NCBI RefSeq assembly: GCF_007829035.1
Contig: NZ_VIVQ01000001.1
Location: forward strand, 1,178,001-1,242,000
Source of the DNA: Rudaeicoccus suwonensis
Lineage (GTDB): Bacteria; Actinomycetota; Actinomycetes; Actinomycetales; Dermatophilaceae
DNA length: 64,000 bases
Direction: 5' to 3'
Positions 38,821-47,902 of the stretch are shown here, piece by piece (positions within the stretch are counted from its first letter, which is position 1; each line of letters begins with the position of its first letter). The notes beneath the pieces are model-generated. The model was not told the DNA's origin, did no database searches, and saw only the letters and a program-made list of their open reading frames with translations. The position numbers and the translations under genes were made by a program.

Positions 38821-41766
38821 TCAGCCGGTCGCGGTGAAACGCAGCGTGAGCGCCTGCGGCTGCATCATCAGCGTGTGCTGTGGCAACGGTTCGGGTCCGC
38901 ACGCGGCCGAGCCGAGCCCGTGTTGGGCGACGTCCAGATGCCACCAGGTGGTGCCTTCCGCCTCGAGTTGACTGTCATGCGCGGCGCGCGCGAGCTGATC
39001 GAGACTGTGACGCCGGACCGTCATACCGATCGGACGATCGGCGGCGATTCGCAGCCCGGTCACGTCTGCTGCGTCCGTGGCTTGCAACTCGCCCCATCGC
39101 ACGTTGCTGCGCTGTCCGTTCTCCTGCGGCCGCACGTATGGCGTGTGCAGTTGATCCAGCGAGCGTCGCCACAGACCGAGGCGGGTCCCGTTGCGGCTGT
39201 CGATATATGACTCGCCCGGGCCGTCGCCCCACCAGGTGAAATCGCCTGTCCAGTCTGGCAGTTGAAGCATCCAGCCGATGCGGGCGACTGGGTGTGACCA
39301 CTCGCCCTCGGGCGTGCAGCTCAGGTGGCACCGCACGACGTCGGTCTGCGCCGACCACACCGCCCGGGTCACCACCGCGATGTCGCTGTCCGCAGGAGCG
39401 GACCGCACCATCGTGACGATCGAACGGTCGTCGACCTGCAGGTCCAGCAACTCGTGGGTCAACCGGTGCAGGCCCATGCGCGACCAGTGGGTGGCAACCG
39501 GCGTGAGGTCGCCGTTCAGGCCGCCACCGTGGTCATTGTCGGTGGGCGCGCGCCACAGCGTCAGGCTCGGGCCGGCGAGCGGGTTGCCGAACAGTCGCGT
39601 CAGCATGCCGGTGGCACGGTTGATTTCGGCGGGGCCGACGGTGAGGGTGCGCGCAGTCGGAGTGGGGGCGACTACAGCGACTGCTGTGTCGTCCTCGGCA
39701 CCCGCGGTCGCCGGGATCTCGGCAGTGCTGTTCGACACCTCGAAACCTGCTGGTGCGTATGCCGTTTCGTTGGTCAAGTAGGCGTGGACCGTCACGGCCA
39801 GTTCGCCATGCGGCGCGTCGAAAATGTCGAGCACTTCCACCGGCAGCGCCACGGTGACGCTCGCGCCGCGCGCGATCGGCGGGATGATGAGAGGCCCGTC
39901 ATACTCGTTGCCGGATTCGTCCGTGATGGTCCAGCGGTAGCTCAGGTCGGACGTGTCGCGGTGGTCACGGATGTTACGCACGTGCACCTCATGGTCGGTG
40001 ACCCTGATCCGCGCAGGTGCGTTGAGCGCGGCCCAATCGAGCATCGCGGGGGAGGGTGTGCGGTCTGGGAACAGCAGACCGTCGCAGCAGAAGTTGCCTG
40101 AGTGCAGCGTTTCGCCGAAGTCTCCGCCGTACCCCCAGGTGGGGCGCCCGTCGATCGAGGTCCGCAACCCGTGGTCGAACATCTCCCACACGAAGGCGCC
40201 GATCATCCGGTCGCTGCGCTCGACATCTCGCAGATACTCCGCAGTGGCGCCGGCACCATTGCCCATCGCATGCGCGAATTCGCAGAGTATGTAGGGCTTT
40301 CCACGTCGGGCGGCATCGGCGTGCACATCCGGCAGCGCCGGCTCGGCGCGGTCGGCGATGGCGCTGACCGCGTCATGCCCGGGATACATCTGCGACCACA
40401 CGTCGGTGTCCGCGGTGTTCTGATCCGGCTCGTAGTGGATCGGTCGCGTCGGGTCGGCCTCCCGGCACCAGGTCGCCATCGCGCTCACCGAGGATCCGGT
40501 GCCGGCTTCGTTGCCGAGCGACCACATGACAACGCACGGATGGTTGCGGTCGCGCGTCACGGTGCGGCGCATCCGGTCGACCAGCGCGTCGCGCCACTGC
40601 GGGTCCGCGGAGGGATTCCGTCGCCAGCCGAAGTCGACGAAGCCGTGCGTCTCGAGATCGCACTCGTCGATCACGTAGAGCCCGAACTCGTCACAGAGGT
40701 CGAGGAAGTCCGGGTGCGGGGGATAGTGCGAGGTGCGAACGGCGTTGACGTTGTGGCGTTTCAGCACGAGCACGTCGTCCAGCAGGTCGTCCCGGGTCAG
40801 CGCCCGTCCGCGGTCGGGATGAAAGTCGTGGCGGTTGACCCCGCGCAAAACGGTCCGGCGGCCGTTCAGCCGGAAGACCCCGTCACTGACGTCGACGCGA
40901 CGGAATCCGACGCGCTGCGTGACTGTGCCCGCCGGCGTGGTCACCTGGACGTCGTACAAACGCGGGGTTTCGGCGGTCCACGGTTGCACCATGCCGACGG
41001 AGATCGGTTCACCGGTGCTTCCGGTGATGCCCAGTTGCGGCACGCCGACCTCGGCTGGGAGATCACTGGTGACGGTGAGTATGCCGTCGCCTGTCGCGGG
41101 GTCGAAGTCCGCGTGGCAGCGGACGTCGGAGGGCAGTCCGGATGGCAGCAGCCGCAGGGTCACCGGCCGGAAGATGCCCGACAGCCACCACATGTCCTGG
41201 TCCTCCAGGTAGCTTGCGGCGGACCACTGGTGCACATGCACGGCGATGAGGTTGTCACCGTCATGCACCAGGTCGGTCACGTCGAACTCGTGCGGTAGTC
41301 GCGAGCCCACCGTGGCTCCCAACAGCGTGCCGTTGCACCACAACTCACCGAACGAGTCGATCCCTTCGGTCCGCAGCACGACACGCGCACCGTGCGCGAC
41401 GGCATCCAGCCACGACGGTGGTACCTGCGTCATACAGCGGTAACTGCCCACCGGTCCGCGCGGGGCACGTGGTGGGTCGACGGGGAACGGGTACTCGGTG
41501 TTGGTGTACTGCGGCGCTCCGTAGCCTTCCAGTTGCCAATGTGACGGCACCGCAATCGATTTCGTGTCACAGGGTGCTCCAGAAGCGAAGCCGTCCGGCA
41601 CGTCCATCGGGTGCGGTGCGTAGTGGAACTGCCAGGTGTCAGGAAGAACAACGACCGGAGTGCCATCGGGCACTGTCCGGGGTGGCAGCGCGCCGACGGA
41701 GGGCTGCTGATGCAGCGCCGGGTCGACAGCTCGAACGGAAGAGGTGCCGTGTCGAGAGGTGTTCAC
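38821..41766 (-). CDS. lacZ: Beta-galactosidase, glycoside hydrolase family 2
   Basis: A 981-residue GH2 enzyme close in size to E. coli LacZ. The jelly-roll N-domain contains PSHWQLEGYGAPQYTN. The acid/base glutamate is in MWSLGNEAGTG (about residue 417) and the nucleophile glutamate in LCEFAHAMGNG (about 496). The C-terminal domain has RAPTDNDHGGG and WWGDGPGESYIDS. No signal peptide, so it hydrolyses imported lactose or galactosides in the cytoplasm. Start GTG. No transporter or LacI regulator is next to it. Confidence 0.94.
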   Translation of the reverse strand: MNTSRHGTSSVRAVDPALHQQPSVGALPPRTVPDGTPVVVLPDTWQFHYAPHPMDVPDGFASGAPCDTKSIAVPSHWQLEGYGAPQYTNTEYPFPVDPPRAPRGPVGSYRCMTQVPPSWLDAVAHGARVVLRTEGIDSFGELWCNGTLLGATVGSRLPHEFDVTDLVHDGDNLIAVHVHQWSAASYLEDQDMWWLSGIFRPVTLRLLPSGLPSDVRCHADFDPATGDGILTVTSDLPAEVGVPQLGITGSTGEPISVGMVQPWTAETPRLYDVQVTTPAGTVTQRVGFRRVDVSDGVFRLNGRRTVLRGVNRHDFHPDRGRALTRDDLLDDVLVLKRHNVNAVRTSHYPPHPDFLDLCDEFGLYVIDECDLETHGFVDFGWRRNPSADPQWRDALVDRMRRTVTRDRNHPCVVMWSLGNEAGTGSSVSAMATWCREADPTRPIHYEPDQNTADTDVWSQMYPGHDAVSAIADRAEPALPDVHADAARRGKPYILCEFAHAMGNGAGATAEYLRDVERSDRMIGAFVWEMFDHGLRTSIDGRPTWGYGGDFGETLHSGNFCCDGLLFPDRTPSPAMLDWAALNAPARIRVTDHEVHVRNIRDHRDTSDLSYRWTITDESGNEYDGPLIIPPIARGASVTVALPVEVLDIFDAPHGELAVTVHAYLTNETAYAPAGFEVSNSTAEIPATAGAEDDTAVAVVAPTPTARTLTVGPAEINRATGMLTRLFGNPLAGPSLTLWRAPTDNDHGGGLNGDLTPVATHWSRMGLHRLTHELLDLQVDDRSIVTMVRSAPADSDIAVVTRAVWSAQTDVVRCHLSCTPEGEWSHPVARIGWMLQLPDWTGDFTWWGDGPGESYIDSRNGTRLGLWRRSLDQLHTPYVRPQENGQRSNVRWGELQATDAADVTGLRIAADRPIGMTVRRHSLDQLARAAHDSQLEAEGTTWWHLDVAQHGLGSAACGPEPLPQHTLMMQPQALTLRFTATG

Positions 41767-41909
41767 CGCACGAGGCTACGCGTGAGCGCGCTGCTGATCG
41801 AGAGCGCAACGCGGCCGCTCTCACCCTTTCGGGTTGGATTGCAACGCGTCCGTCTCGTCGGGGAGGATGAAGGACCATCCCGCTCGTACACCACGAAGGC
41901 GAACTCGCG

Positions 41910-42752
41910 TTGGACACTCGGCTCATCGAACTCGGCTGCTACTTCCGCCACCAGGCGGCGTGGCCCACAGCCGCTGTCTTCCAGGTCACCGCCGCCGGCA
42001 GCGATCGAGTCCGGGTCAGTGATGCCAGGTGGTCGGTCGAGCCGAACGTCCCGTTGCACCACTACACCGACACCTTCGGCAACACCTGCACCCGGCTGGA
42101 GCTGCCGTCCGGTGTCAGCGTCGTCGAATACCATTCACTGGCAACGGTTCCCGACGCCATCGACGAGGCCGAAGAGTCAGCGCCCGAGATTCCCGCCGCA
42201 ACGCTGCCGGATGACGTCCTCGTCTACACCCTGGCCAGCCGGTTCTGTCAGCCGGACGAACTCGGCCGTCACGCCTGGCGATTGTTCGCAGACGTGCCCA
42301 CGGGCTGGTCCCGCGTTCAGGCGATCTGCACCTGGGTGCACGAGTATCTCGTCTATACAACGGGATCCACCGTTCCGACCTCGACGAGCGTGGACGCGTT
42401 CAGCTCCGGCGTCGGTGTGTGCCGCGACTTCGCCCACCTTATGATCACCATGTGCCGGGCTCTGAACATCCCCGCGCGGTATGCCTTTGGCTATCTGCCC
42501 GATGTCGATGTCGCGCCCAACCCGACCCCGATGGATTTCCACGCCTGGGTGCAGGTCTGGCTCGGCGACCGATGGTGGGATTTTGACCCGCGCCACAACA
42601 ACCGGCGCAAAGGTCGGGTTCAGATCGGGCAGGGGCGTGACGCAGCCGATGCGGCGATGGTCACGACCTACGGCGCACCCTGGCTGCAGTTGATGACGGT
42701 CACCGCCCGAGAGGTGGTGCAGGAGCCCACACCTTCGGTTCCTACGGTCTGA
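41910..42752 (+). CDS. Transglutaminase-like family protein
   Basis: A 280-residue protein. The papain-like triad is visible as C in GVGVCRDFAHLM, H in MDFHAWVQVW and D in WWDFDPRHN. An N-terminal beta domain with LHHYTDTFGN is typical of bacterial transglutaminase-like proteins that act as proteases, amidases or peptide-bond-forming enzymes. The start appears to be TTG at 41910. No signal peptide is seen. The substrate is unknown. Confidence 0.85.
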   Translation: MDTRLIELGCYFRHQAAWPTAAVFQVTAAGSDRVRVSDARWSVEPNVPLHHYTDTFGNTCTRLELPSGVSVVEYHSLATVPDAIDEAEESAPEIPAATLPDDVLVYTLASRFCQPDELGRHAWRLFADVPTGWSRVQAICTWVHEYLVYTTGSTVPTSTSVDAFSSGVGVCRDFAHLMITMCRALNIPARYAFGYLPDVDVAPNPTPMDFHAWVQVWLGDRWWDFDPRHNNRRKGRVQIGQGRDAADAAMVTTYGAPWLQLMTVTAREVVQEPTPSVPTV

Positions 42753-42846
42753 GCAGAGCGCCAGGGCGTGCCTTATTGGCCAACCGCAGGACAGATCACG
42801 GTGCGTCACCCGTCCATCCGGGCTGCGGCGGTCTAGTTTTCTGGTC

Positions 42847-43581
42847 ATGAGACGCGATGCGCCGGATGCGACGTGGACCCGACAGGGTCAGTCGCTGGCT
42901 GCCGCGCGGCGTCGGGCCCGTGATGTGCCGCCTGGGCTCCGTCGCCTCGGCATGATCCTGTGCGGCCTGCTCGCGGTGCTGCTGGTGTGGATCATCGTGG
43001 TCGATGGATCCCGCACGCTGTTCACGATCGCGCAAGCGGTGACCTTCGTCGTCGTGTTGGGCGCTGTCTCGATCATCCGGCGCCGGATCGTGATGGGCGA
43101 ACGCACGCTCGCCAGACGGATGCGGCGCCGGATCGCGACACCCGAGAGAGCAACACTGACAACGTATGTCGGGCGTCCTGTCATCATGGCCGCGCTCGGT
43201 GCGCTTGTGGTCGCAGTGGTGACGTCGGTGTGCGCGATCCTCGCGCCCGGCGGCAGCGTGGCCCTCGGCGCCATCACCTTGGTGGGCTCCGTTCTGTATG
43301 CCGCCGGCGCCCGTCAACTGATCCGCTGGATCGTCGCGGCGCCGACACTTGCGGTGGATGACGGGTCATTTCAGCTCGATCGCGAGTTGCGCCGACGAGA
43401 TCTGCTGCGTGCGCTGTCACCGGTGCCGTTGTTCCTGATTGCGCTGTTCGCCGCGGCCGGTCCACAAGTCGCCGGTGGCTGGCCGTTCGTTCGCATCGGC
43501 TGCATCGTTGCCGGGATCGCTTGTCTGCTGATCTGGCTGCCGTCCGAGCTTGGGTCGGGCACCGATCGGGGCGCGCCATGA
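42847..43581 (+). CDS. Hypothetical multi-pass membrane protein
   Basis: A 244-residue protein with about six hydrophobic stretches (for example LVVAVVTSVCAILAPGG and LFLIALFAAAGPQV) and an arginine-rich N-terminal region. I do not recognise a family. Its stop overlaps the start of a small GntR regulator in ATGA. Such pairs are common for YtrA-type systems, but this protein is not an ABC component. Confidence 0.65.
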   Translation: MRRDAPDATWTRQGQSLAAARRRARDVPPGLRRLGMILCGLLAVLLVWIIVVDGSRTLFTIAQAVTFVVVLGAVSIIRRRIVMGERTLARRMRRRIATPERATLTTYVGRPVIMAALGALVVAVVTSVCAILAPGGSVALGAITLVGSVLYAAGARQLIRWIVAAPTLAVDDGSFQLDRELRRRDLLRALSPVPLFLIALFAAAGPQVAGGWPFVRIGCIVAGIACLLIWLPSELGSGTDRGAP

Positions 43582-43934
43582 GAGTGCACATCAATCGCGC
43601 GTCCCCGATCGCGCCATACCAACAGATCTGCGAGCAGATCGCCGCGCAGATCCAGGCCGGCGAATTGCCTGTCGGCACAAGGCTGCCCACGGTCCGCGCG
43701 CTCGCAGCCGAGGTGTCCGTCGCGCCCAACACCGCAGCGAAGGCGTACTCCGAACTCGAGCAGGCCGGACTCATCGAGACCGCAGGGCGCGCAGGCACCC
43801 GGGTAGCCGCGGCCGGTGACGCCTCGCGCGCGCTGGCGGCGGCGGCCGCAGCAGACTTCGCAGACCGCGTCAAAAGGCTCGGTCTGCCGGCCGATGATCT
43901 GGTCGCTCTGGTGCGGGCGGCGCTGGCCGACTGA
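43578..43934 (+). CDS. GntR family regulator, short YtrA-like type
   Basis: A 118-residue protein with an N-terminal GntR winged helix (YQQICEQIAAQIQAGELPVG, VSVAPNTAAKAYSELEQAGL) and only about 45 residues after it. That short tail is typical of the YtrA subfamily, which lacks the large effector domain. It is coupled to the membrane protein upstream, so the two likely form one regulatory unit. Its target could be its own operon. Confidence 0.87.
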   Translation: MRVHINRASPIAPYQQICEQIAAQIQAGELPVGTRLPTVRALAAEVSVAPNTAAKAYSELEQAGLIETAGRAGTRVAAAGDASRALAAAAAADFADRVKRLGLPADDLVALVRAALAD

Positions 43935-43937
43935 TCC

Positions 43938-43977
43938 TGCGGCATACCGGCCCCTGTTCTGACTTCGGTATGCCGCA
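43938..43977. terminator. Terminator made of inverted GGTATGCC copies
   Basis: Perfect 12-bp arms TGCGGCATACCG (43938-43949) and CGGTATGCCGCA (43966-43977) with a 16-base loop, between the GntR gene and the convergent SIS gene. Both arms contain the genome-wide motif GTATGNC in opposite orientation. It can terminate both strands. Confidence 0.7.
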
Positions 43978-43992
43978 ACGCATCTCGTCTGC

Positions 43993-45048
43993 TCAGGTGG
44001 TCTCGGTCACCTTCCGCAGACCCCGCGGGCGGTCCGGGTCGTGATGACGCGACAGCGCCAACTGGAGCGCGAGTTGTTGCAACGGGATGATCTGCACGAT
44101 CGGCGCCAGCTGCTCCGGCAGGTCCTCCGGCAACGGAATCCGGACCTGCGCCGTCCTGGTGCCGGTTGCACCGACCAGACACACGTCCGCGCCTCGCTCG
44201 GTGAGGCGATCCAGCACCGGGTCGAGCATCTGACCGCCGGCCCCAGGTGGAACGATCACCACGACCGGGCGGTCCTCGTCGATCATGGCGAACGGGCCGT
44301 GCAGCAGATCCGCGCCGGAGAAGGCGTGTGCGGACAGATAGCAGGTCTCCATCAGCTTCAGTGCTGCCTCACGCGCGGTCGGATACGCGAAGCCCCGTGA
44401 CGTGGTGACCATGCGGTCGACGAAGCGATAACGCGAGGCGACCTGCGCGACCTCGGGCAGGTCGAGCGCTGCCGCCGCGACCTTGGATACGAAGTGTCCG
44501 GGCGCTAGATCGCCGCCTGACCACGCAGTCACCAGCTGCCACAGCCGCATCAGGCTGGCGGTGTAGGTCTTGGTCGCTGCCACTGACAGTTCCGGTCCTG
44601 CGAGCATCGGCAGGTGCAATTGGGCGGCATCCTGCAGTGGGCTCGAGGGTGTGTTGGTGACTGCGATCGTGAGTGCGCCGCCGCTGCGTGCGGCAGCGGT
44701 TGACTCGACCAGATCGGGTGATCCGCCGGACTGGCTGACGCAGATCCAGACCACACCGGTCAGGTCCGGCCGGGTCCCGTATCCGGTGAAGGTCGATGTC
44801 GAGACCAGACCGACGGGTAGACGGAGCTGGGTCTCGATGAGGTACTTCGCATAGAGCGCCGTGTGGTCCGAGGTGCCACGTGCCGCAAGCAGCACCGCTC
44901 GCGTCGGATGCCCCTGCAAATGTCGGACAAGTGCAGTCAACGGCTCCGTGTCAGTTGAGGCGATGCGATCGAGAACCTGTGGCTGCTCGCTGATCTCGGC
45001 GGCCATCAGGTGGCCGGGTGCGGTGGTGTGGGTGCGGTCTTCGGTCAC
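43993..45048 (-). CDS. SIS-domain (AgaS/GlmS-like) sugar isomerase or deaminase
   Basis: A 351-residue protein with two SIS domains: LLAARGTSDHTALYAKYLIE and VSQSGGSPDLVESTAAAR in the first, and PVVVIVPPGAGGQ in the second. The glutaminase domain of GlmS is absent, so this is an isomerase/deaminase-type amino-sugar phosphate protein, often called AgaS or NagB-II. The start is GTG. It follows the acyl-CoA dehydrogenase pair by 38 bp and may share their transcript. The exact substrate is not visible. Confidence 0.8.
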   Translation of the reverse strand: MTEDRTHTTAPGHLMAAEISEQPQVLDRIASTDTEPLTALVRHLQGHPTRAVLLAARGTSDHTALYAKYLIETQLRLPVGLVSTSTFTGYGTRPDLTGVVWICVSQSGGSPDLVESTAAARSGGALTIAVTNTPSSPLQDAAQLHLPMLAGPELSVAATKTYTASLMRLWQLVTAWSGGDLAPGHFVSKVAAAALDLPEVAQVASRYRFVDRMVTTSRGFAYPTAREAALKLMETCYLSAHAFSGADLLHGPFAMIDEDRPVVVIVPPGAGGQMLDPVLDRLTERGADVCLVGATGTRTAQVRIPLPEDLPEQLAPIVQIIPLQQLALQLALSRHHDPDRPRGLRKVTETT

Positions 45049-45086
45049 ACCGACCAGTATGTCGTGACCACCCCAGTGCGTCGCGA

Positions 45087-46331
45087 CTACTTCAACTGAC
45101 TGGAGTTCAGCTCCAGCAGCCGACGAGCGACCACGAGCAACTGGATCTGTTGGGTGCCCTCAAAGATGTCGAGGATCTTGCTGTCGCGGGCCCATTTCTC
45201 CAGCAGCTCGCGTTCGGCATAGCCCGTCGCCCCGCAGAGTTCGACGCACGTGAGAGCGATCTCGACGCAGGTCCGGCCGGCCTTGGCCTTGGCCATGGAC
45301 GCCTGCATCGAGTTCGGCTTGCCGTTGTCGGCCATCCACGCGGCTCGCAGTGCCAGCAGGTATGCCGATTCGTAGTCGGCCTCGAGCTGGATCAGGCGTG
45401 CGGCGGCATACGGCTGGGTATGCACAGGTGCGGCGAGGTCGGCTGTGACGCCTGCCTTTTCGAGGATCTGGGTCGTCAGGTCGAGGCTGGCTCGGGCCAG
45501 CCCGACCGCCATGGCGGCGACAAGTGGCCGGGTGTTGTCGAAGGTCTGCATCGCGCCGCCGAAGCCGCCTTCGATGCGGATCTCCGGGTCGCCGAGCAGG
45601 TCCTCCGCCGGCACCCGGCAGTTCTCCAGGCTGAACGCAGCCGTGTCAGATGCCCGGATGCCGAGCTTGTGCTCCAGACGCATCAGTTTGAGGCCGGGGT
45701 TCTCGCGGCTGACGACGAACGACTTGATCGCCTGCTTGCCCAGCGAGCGATCGAGCGTCGCCCAGACGACGACGAGTTCGGCACGCTCGCCGGAGGTCAC
45801 ATAGATCTTCTCGCCGTTGAGCACGTAGTCGTCGCCGTCCTTGATGGCGGTGGTGCGGATGGCGCCGGAGTCCGAGCCGGTGTCGGGCTCGGTGATGGCC
45901 ATGGCCGCCCACTTGCTGCCATAGCGCGCCTTCTGCTCGTCATTGGCGACGGCGGCGATCGCGGCATTGCCCAAGCCTTGTCGCGGGATGGACAGTGTCA
46001 GCCCCACGTCGCCGCGGCAGGTCTCCATGATCGACAGCACCGACGACAGGTTGGAGCCGTTCTTGTTGCCCGTGGAGACAGCCGCGCGCTTGCCCGCACC
46101 GACACCCGACGGGGAGTTCTCGGACGCACTGGTGGTGCGCGCGCCGGCGCCCTGGCTGGCCCCGGAATCTTGCAGGCCGTCGATCACCGCGGACATCAGG
46201 TCCAGCTCGCGGGGGTACTCGTGCTCGGCCAGGTCGTATTTGCGGCTGATCGGCCGGAAGACATCGTCGGCGAGACCTGCTGCCTGCTTCACCAGTGGGA
46301 CGAACTTCTTGGGAACTTCAAGGTCGATCAT
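45087..46331 (-). CDS. Acyl-CoA dehydrogenase
   Basis: A 414-residue FAD flavoenzyme of fatty acid or branched-chain acyl-CoA oxidation. FAD-binding segments are AMAITEPDTGSDSGAIRTTA and YVLNGEKIYVTSG. The catalytic-base segment near the C-terminus is ILDIFEGTQQIQ. It lies 93 bp after the second acyl-CoA dehydrogenase gene and is co-directional with it, a pairing reminiscent of the mycobacterial fadE23/fadE24 pair. The acyl substrate is unknown. Confidence 0.92.
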   Translation of the reverse strand: MIDLEVPKKFVPLVKQAAGLADDVFRPISRKYDLAEHEYPRELDLMSAVIDGLQDSGASQGAGARTTSASENSPSGVGAGKRAAVSTGNKNGSNLSSVLSIMETCRGDVGLTLSIPRQGLGNAAIAAVANDEQKARYGSKWAAMAITEPDTGSDSGAIRTTAIKDGDDYVLNGEKIYVTSGERAELVVVWATLDRSLGKQAIKSFVVSRENPGLKLMRLEHKLGIRASDTAAFSLENCRVPAEDLLGDPEIRIEGGFGGAMQTFDNTRPLVAAMAVGLARASLDLTTQILEKAGVTADLAAPVHTQPYAAARLIQLEADYESAYLLALRAAWMADNGKPNSMQASMAKAKAGRTCVEIALTCVELCGATGYAERELLEKWARDSKILDIFEGTQQIQLLVVARRLLELNSSQLK

Positions 46332-46424
46332 CTGTCGGGTCCTTTGTCGTGTGGTCGATGAGAACGTATGTCGCAGTTGGTCTTTCGGGGCGTGGCACCC
46401 GTGAACAGGCGCAGCCGCGCCGAC

Positions 46425-47756
46425 TCAGACCAGCAGTGCACCTTCGAAGAGGCCGGCGCCGCGCAGGTCGCGGTACCACCGCTCGTTGTCGAATTCCTTG
46501 ACGAATCCGTGACCGCCGAGCAACTGCACTCCGTCGGACCCGATCTGCGCGGCATACTTCGCGGTCAGAGCTCGCGCGTGAGCGATCTGAGCACCGGCGT
46601 CACGGCCCGCGTCGAGCCGGGCCGCTGCGCGCCATACGACGAGGCGCAGCCCCTCCAACTCGATGGCGATGTTGGCGACGGCAAATGCCACCGCCTGGCG
46701 GTAGGCGATCGGCTCGCCGAAGGCCGTGCGTTCCTTGGTGTAGATGGTCACGTGGTCGAGCACCGCCTGAGCCGTGCCGACCGCGGCGGCCGACCAGGCC
46801 AGCCGGGCGCGCGCGACGACATCGCGATGGTCGTCGGCCGTGCCGAGCAGATTGCTGACCGGCACCCGCACATCCTCCAGGTGCAGGGCTCCGGTGTTCG
46901 CGGCGCGCACGCCCATCGCGGGGTCGTCCGAGACGCTCAGTCCCGGCGTGCCGGGCGCGACGATCACCAGTCGCGGCACACCGTCGATGGTTGCTGAGAC
47001 GATGAACAGGTCGGCGCTGTCAGCACCGGGCACCAGTGCCTTCTCGCCGGAAAGCACGAGTTCCTGGCCCTCCACCTGCCCGGTGGTCGCGGGCGTTGCC
47101 GGGTCGAAGAGCGGCTGTGGCTCCATGAGCGCGAGGGCACCCGTCGCCGGGGAGCTCTCGTCGGTGAACGGCGGCAGGAAAGTCGCCTGCTGGTCCGAAT
47201 CGCCGTAGTTGACAAGCGCATTGGCGACCGCAGCAGAGGACATGATGGCTACGGCGAGGCCCATGTCGCCGCGGGCGAGCTCTTCCATCACCAGCACCCC
47301 GGTCACGGCGGATGCCTCCTCGGCGACGCCGCCGAGGTCGGCAGGCACGCCGAGCAGCGTCATACCGAGCTGAGCAGCGGACTCTCGCACCGACTCAGGC
47401 ACGGAGCGGCTCGTGTCGGCCTCGGCCCCGGCCGGTCGCAGAACCTCCTCGGCGAGCTCGCGCGCGGCCTGCCGGATCATCTCCTGATCCTCGGTCGGCG
47501 TCAGATCGAACTCGCGCTTGGGCTTGACCGGCGTGTTGCGGGTGGCGGTGCCCGCGCCGGATGTGCGCTGGAAGGCGCGGCCTGCAGCCGTCTGCGCCTT
47601 GAAGCCCTGGCGCGACCCGCGGTAGAGCGCCTTCTCGACCTTGGAGCGGAGGCTGGGGTTCTTCATCGCCTCCAGACCGCCGACCCGTGTGATCAGCCGC
47701 ATGCCGAGGGACTGACTCTTGTCAACGAGCGTCGGCTTGGTGTGCAGGTTGCTCAT
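46425..47756 (-). CDS. Acyl-CoA dehydrogenase, with N-terminal extension
   Basis: A 443-residue acyl-CoA dehydrogenase. The first 80 or so residues are a polar extension (MSNLHTKPTLVDKSQSLG) rare in short family members; the fold proper starts at FDLTPTEDQEMIRQAARELA. It shares the usual core (VLSGEKALVPGADSADLFIV) but lacks the strict ITEP motif. It is the first gene of a two-gene unit with the next dehydrogenase and may act with it. A set of GGTACC sites lies upstream. Confidence 0.88.
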   Translation of the reverse strand: MSNLHTKPTLVDKSQSLGMRLITRVGGLEAMKNPSLRSKVEKALYRGSRQGFKAQTAAGRAFQRTSGAGTATRNTPVKPKREFDLTPTEDQEMIRQAARELAEEVLRPAGAEADTSRSVPESVRESAAQLGMTLLGVPADLGGVAEEASAVTGVLVMEELARGDMGLAVAIMSSAAVANALVNYGDSDQQATFLPPFTDESSPATGALALMEPQPLFDPATPATTGQVEGQELVLSGEKALVPGADSADLFIVSATIDGVPRLVIVAPGTPGLSVSDDPAMGVRAANTGALHLEDVRVPVSNLLGTADDHRDVVARARLAWSAAAVGTAQAVLDHVTIYTKERTAFGEPIAYRQAVAFAVANIAIELEGLRLVVWRAAARLDAGRDAGAQIAHARALTAKYAAQIGSDGVQLLGGHGFVKEFDNERWYRDLRGAGLFEGALLV

Positions 47757-47809
47757 CGCTGCCTTTCACGAGGTTGGGGATGGCCCGGAATCGTGCGCTT
47801 CTCCGGGTC

Positions 47810-47863
47810 GTACCCGAGAGTACCGGATTAAAGGTACGAGCGGTACCGGAAACATCGGGTACC
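47810..47863. promoter_or_regulatory. Cluster of GGTACC sites upstream of the dehydrogenase genes
   Basis: Five GTACC/GGTAC sites begin at 47810, 47820, 47833, 47842 and 47858 (the last two are full GGTACC palindromes). The first two and the middle two are about 10 bp apart, on the same face of the helix. They lie 54-107 bp upstream of the acyl-CoA dehydrogenase start, in its promoter region. A repressor or activator array is plausible; which protein binds is unknown. Confidence 0.5.
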
Positions 47864-47902
47864 GGGTAAATGGATCTCGTGAACGGCGCGTCGACGGCGT
47901 CC

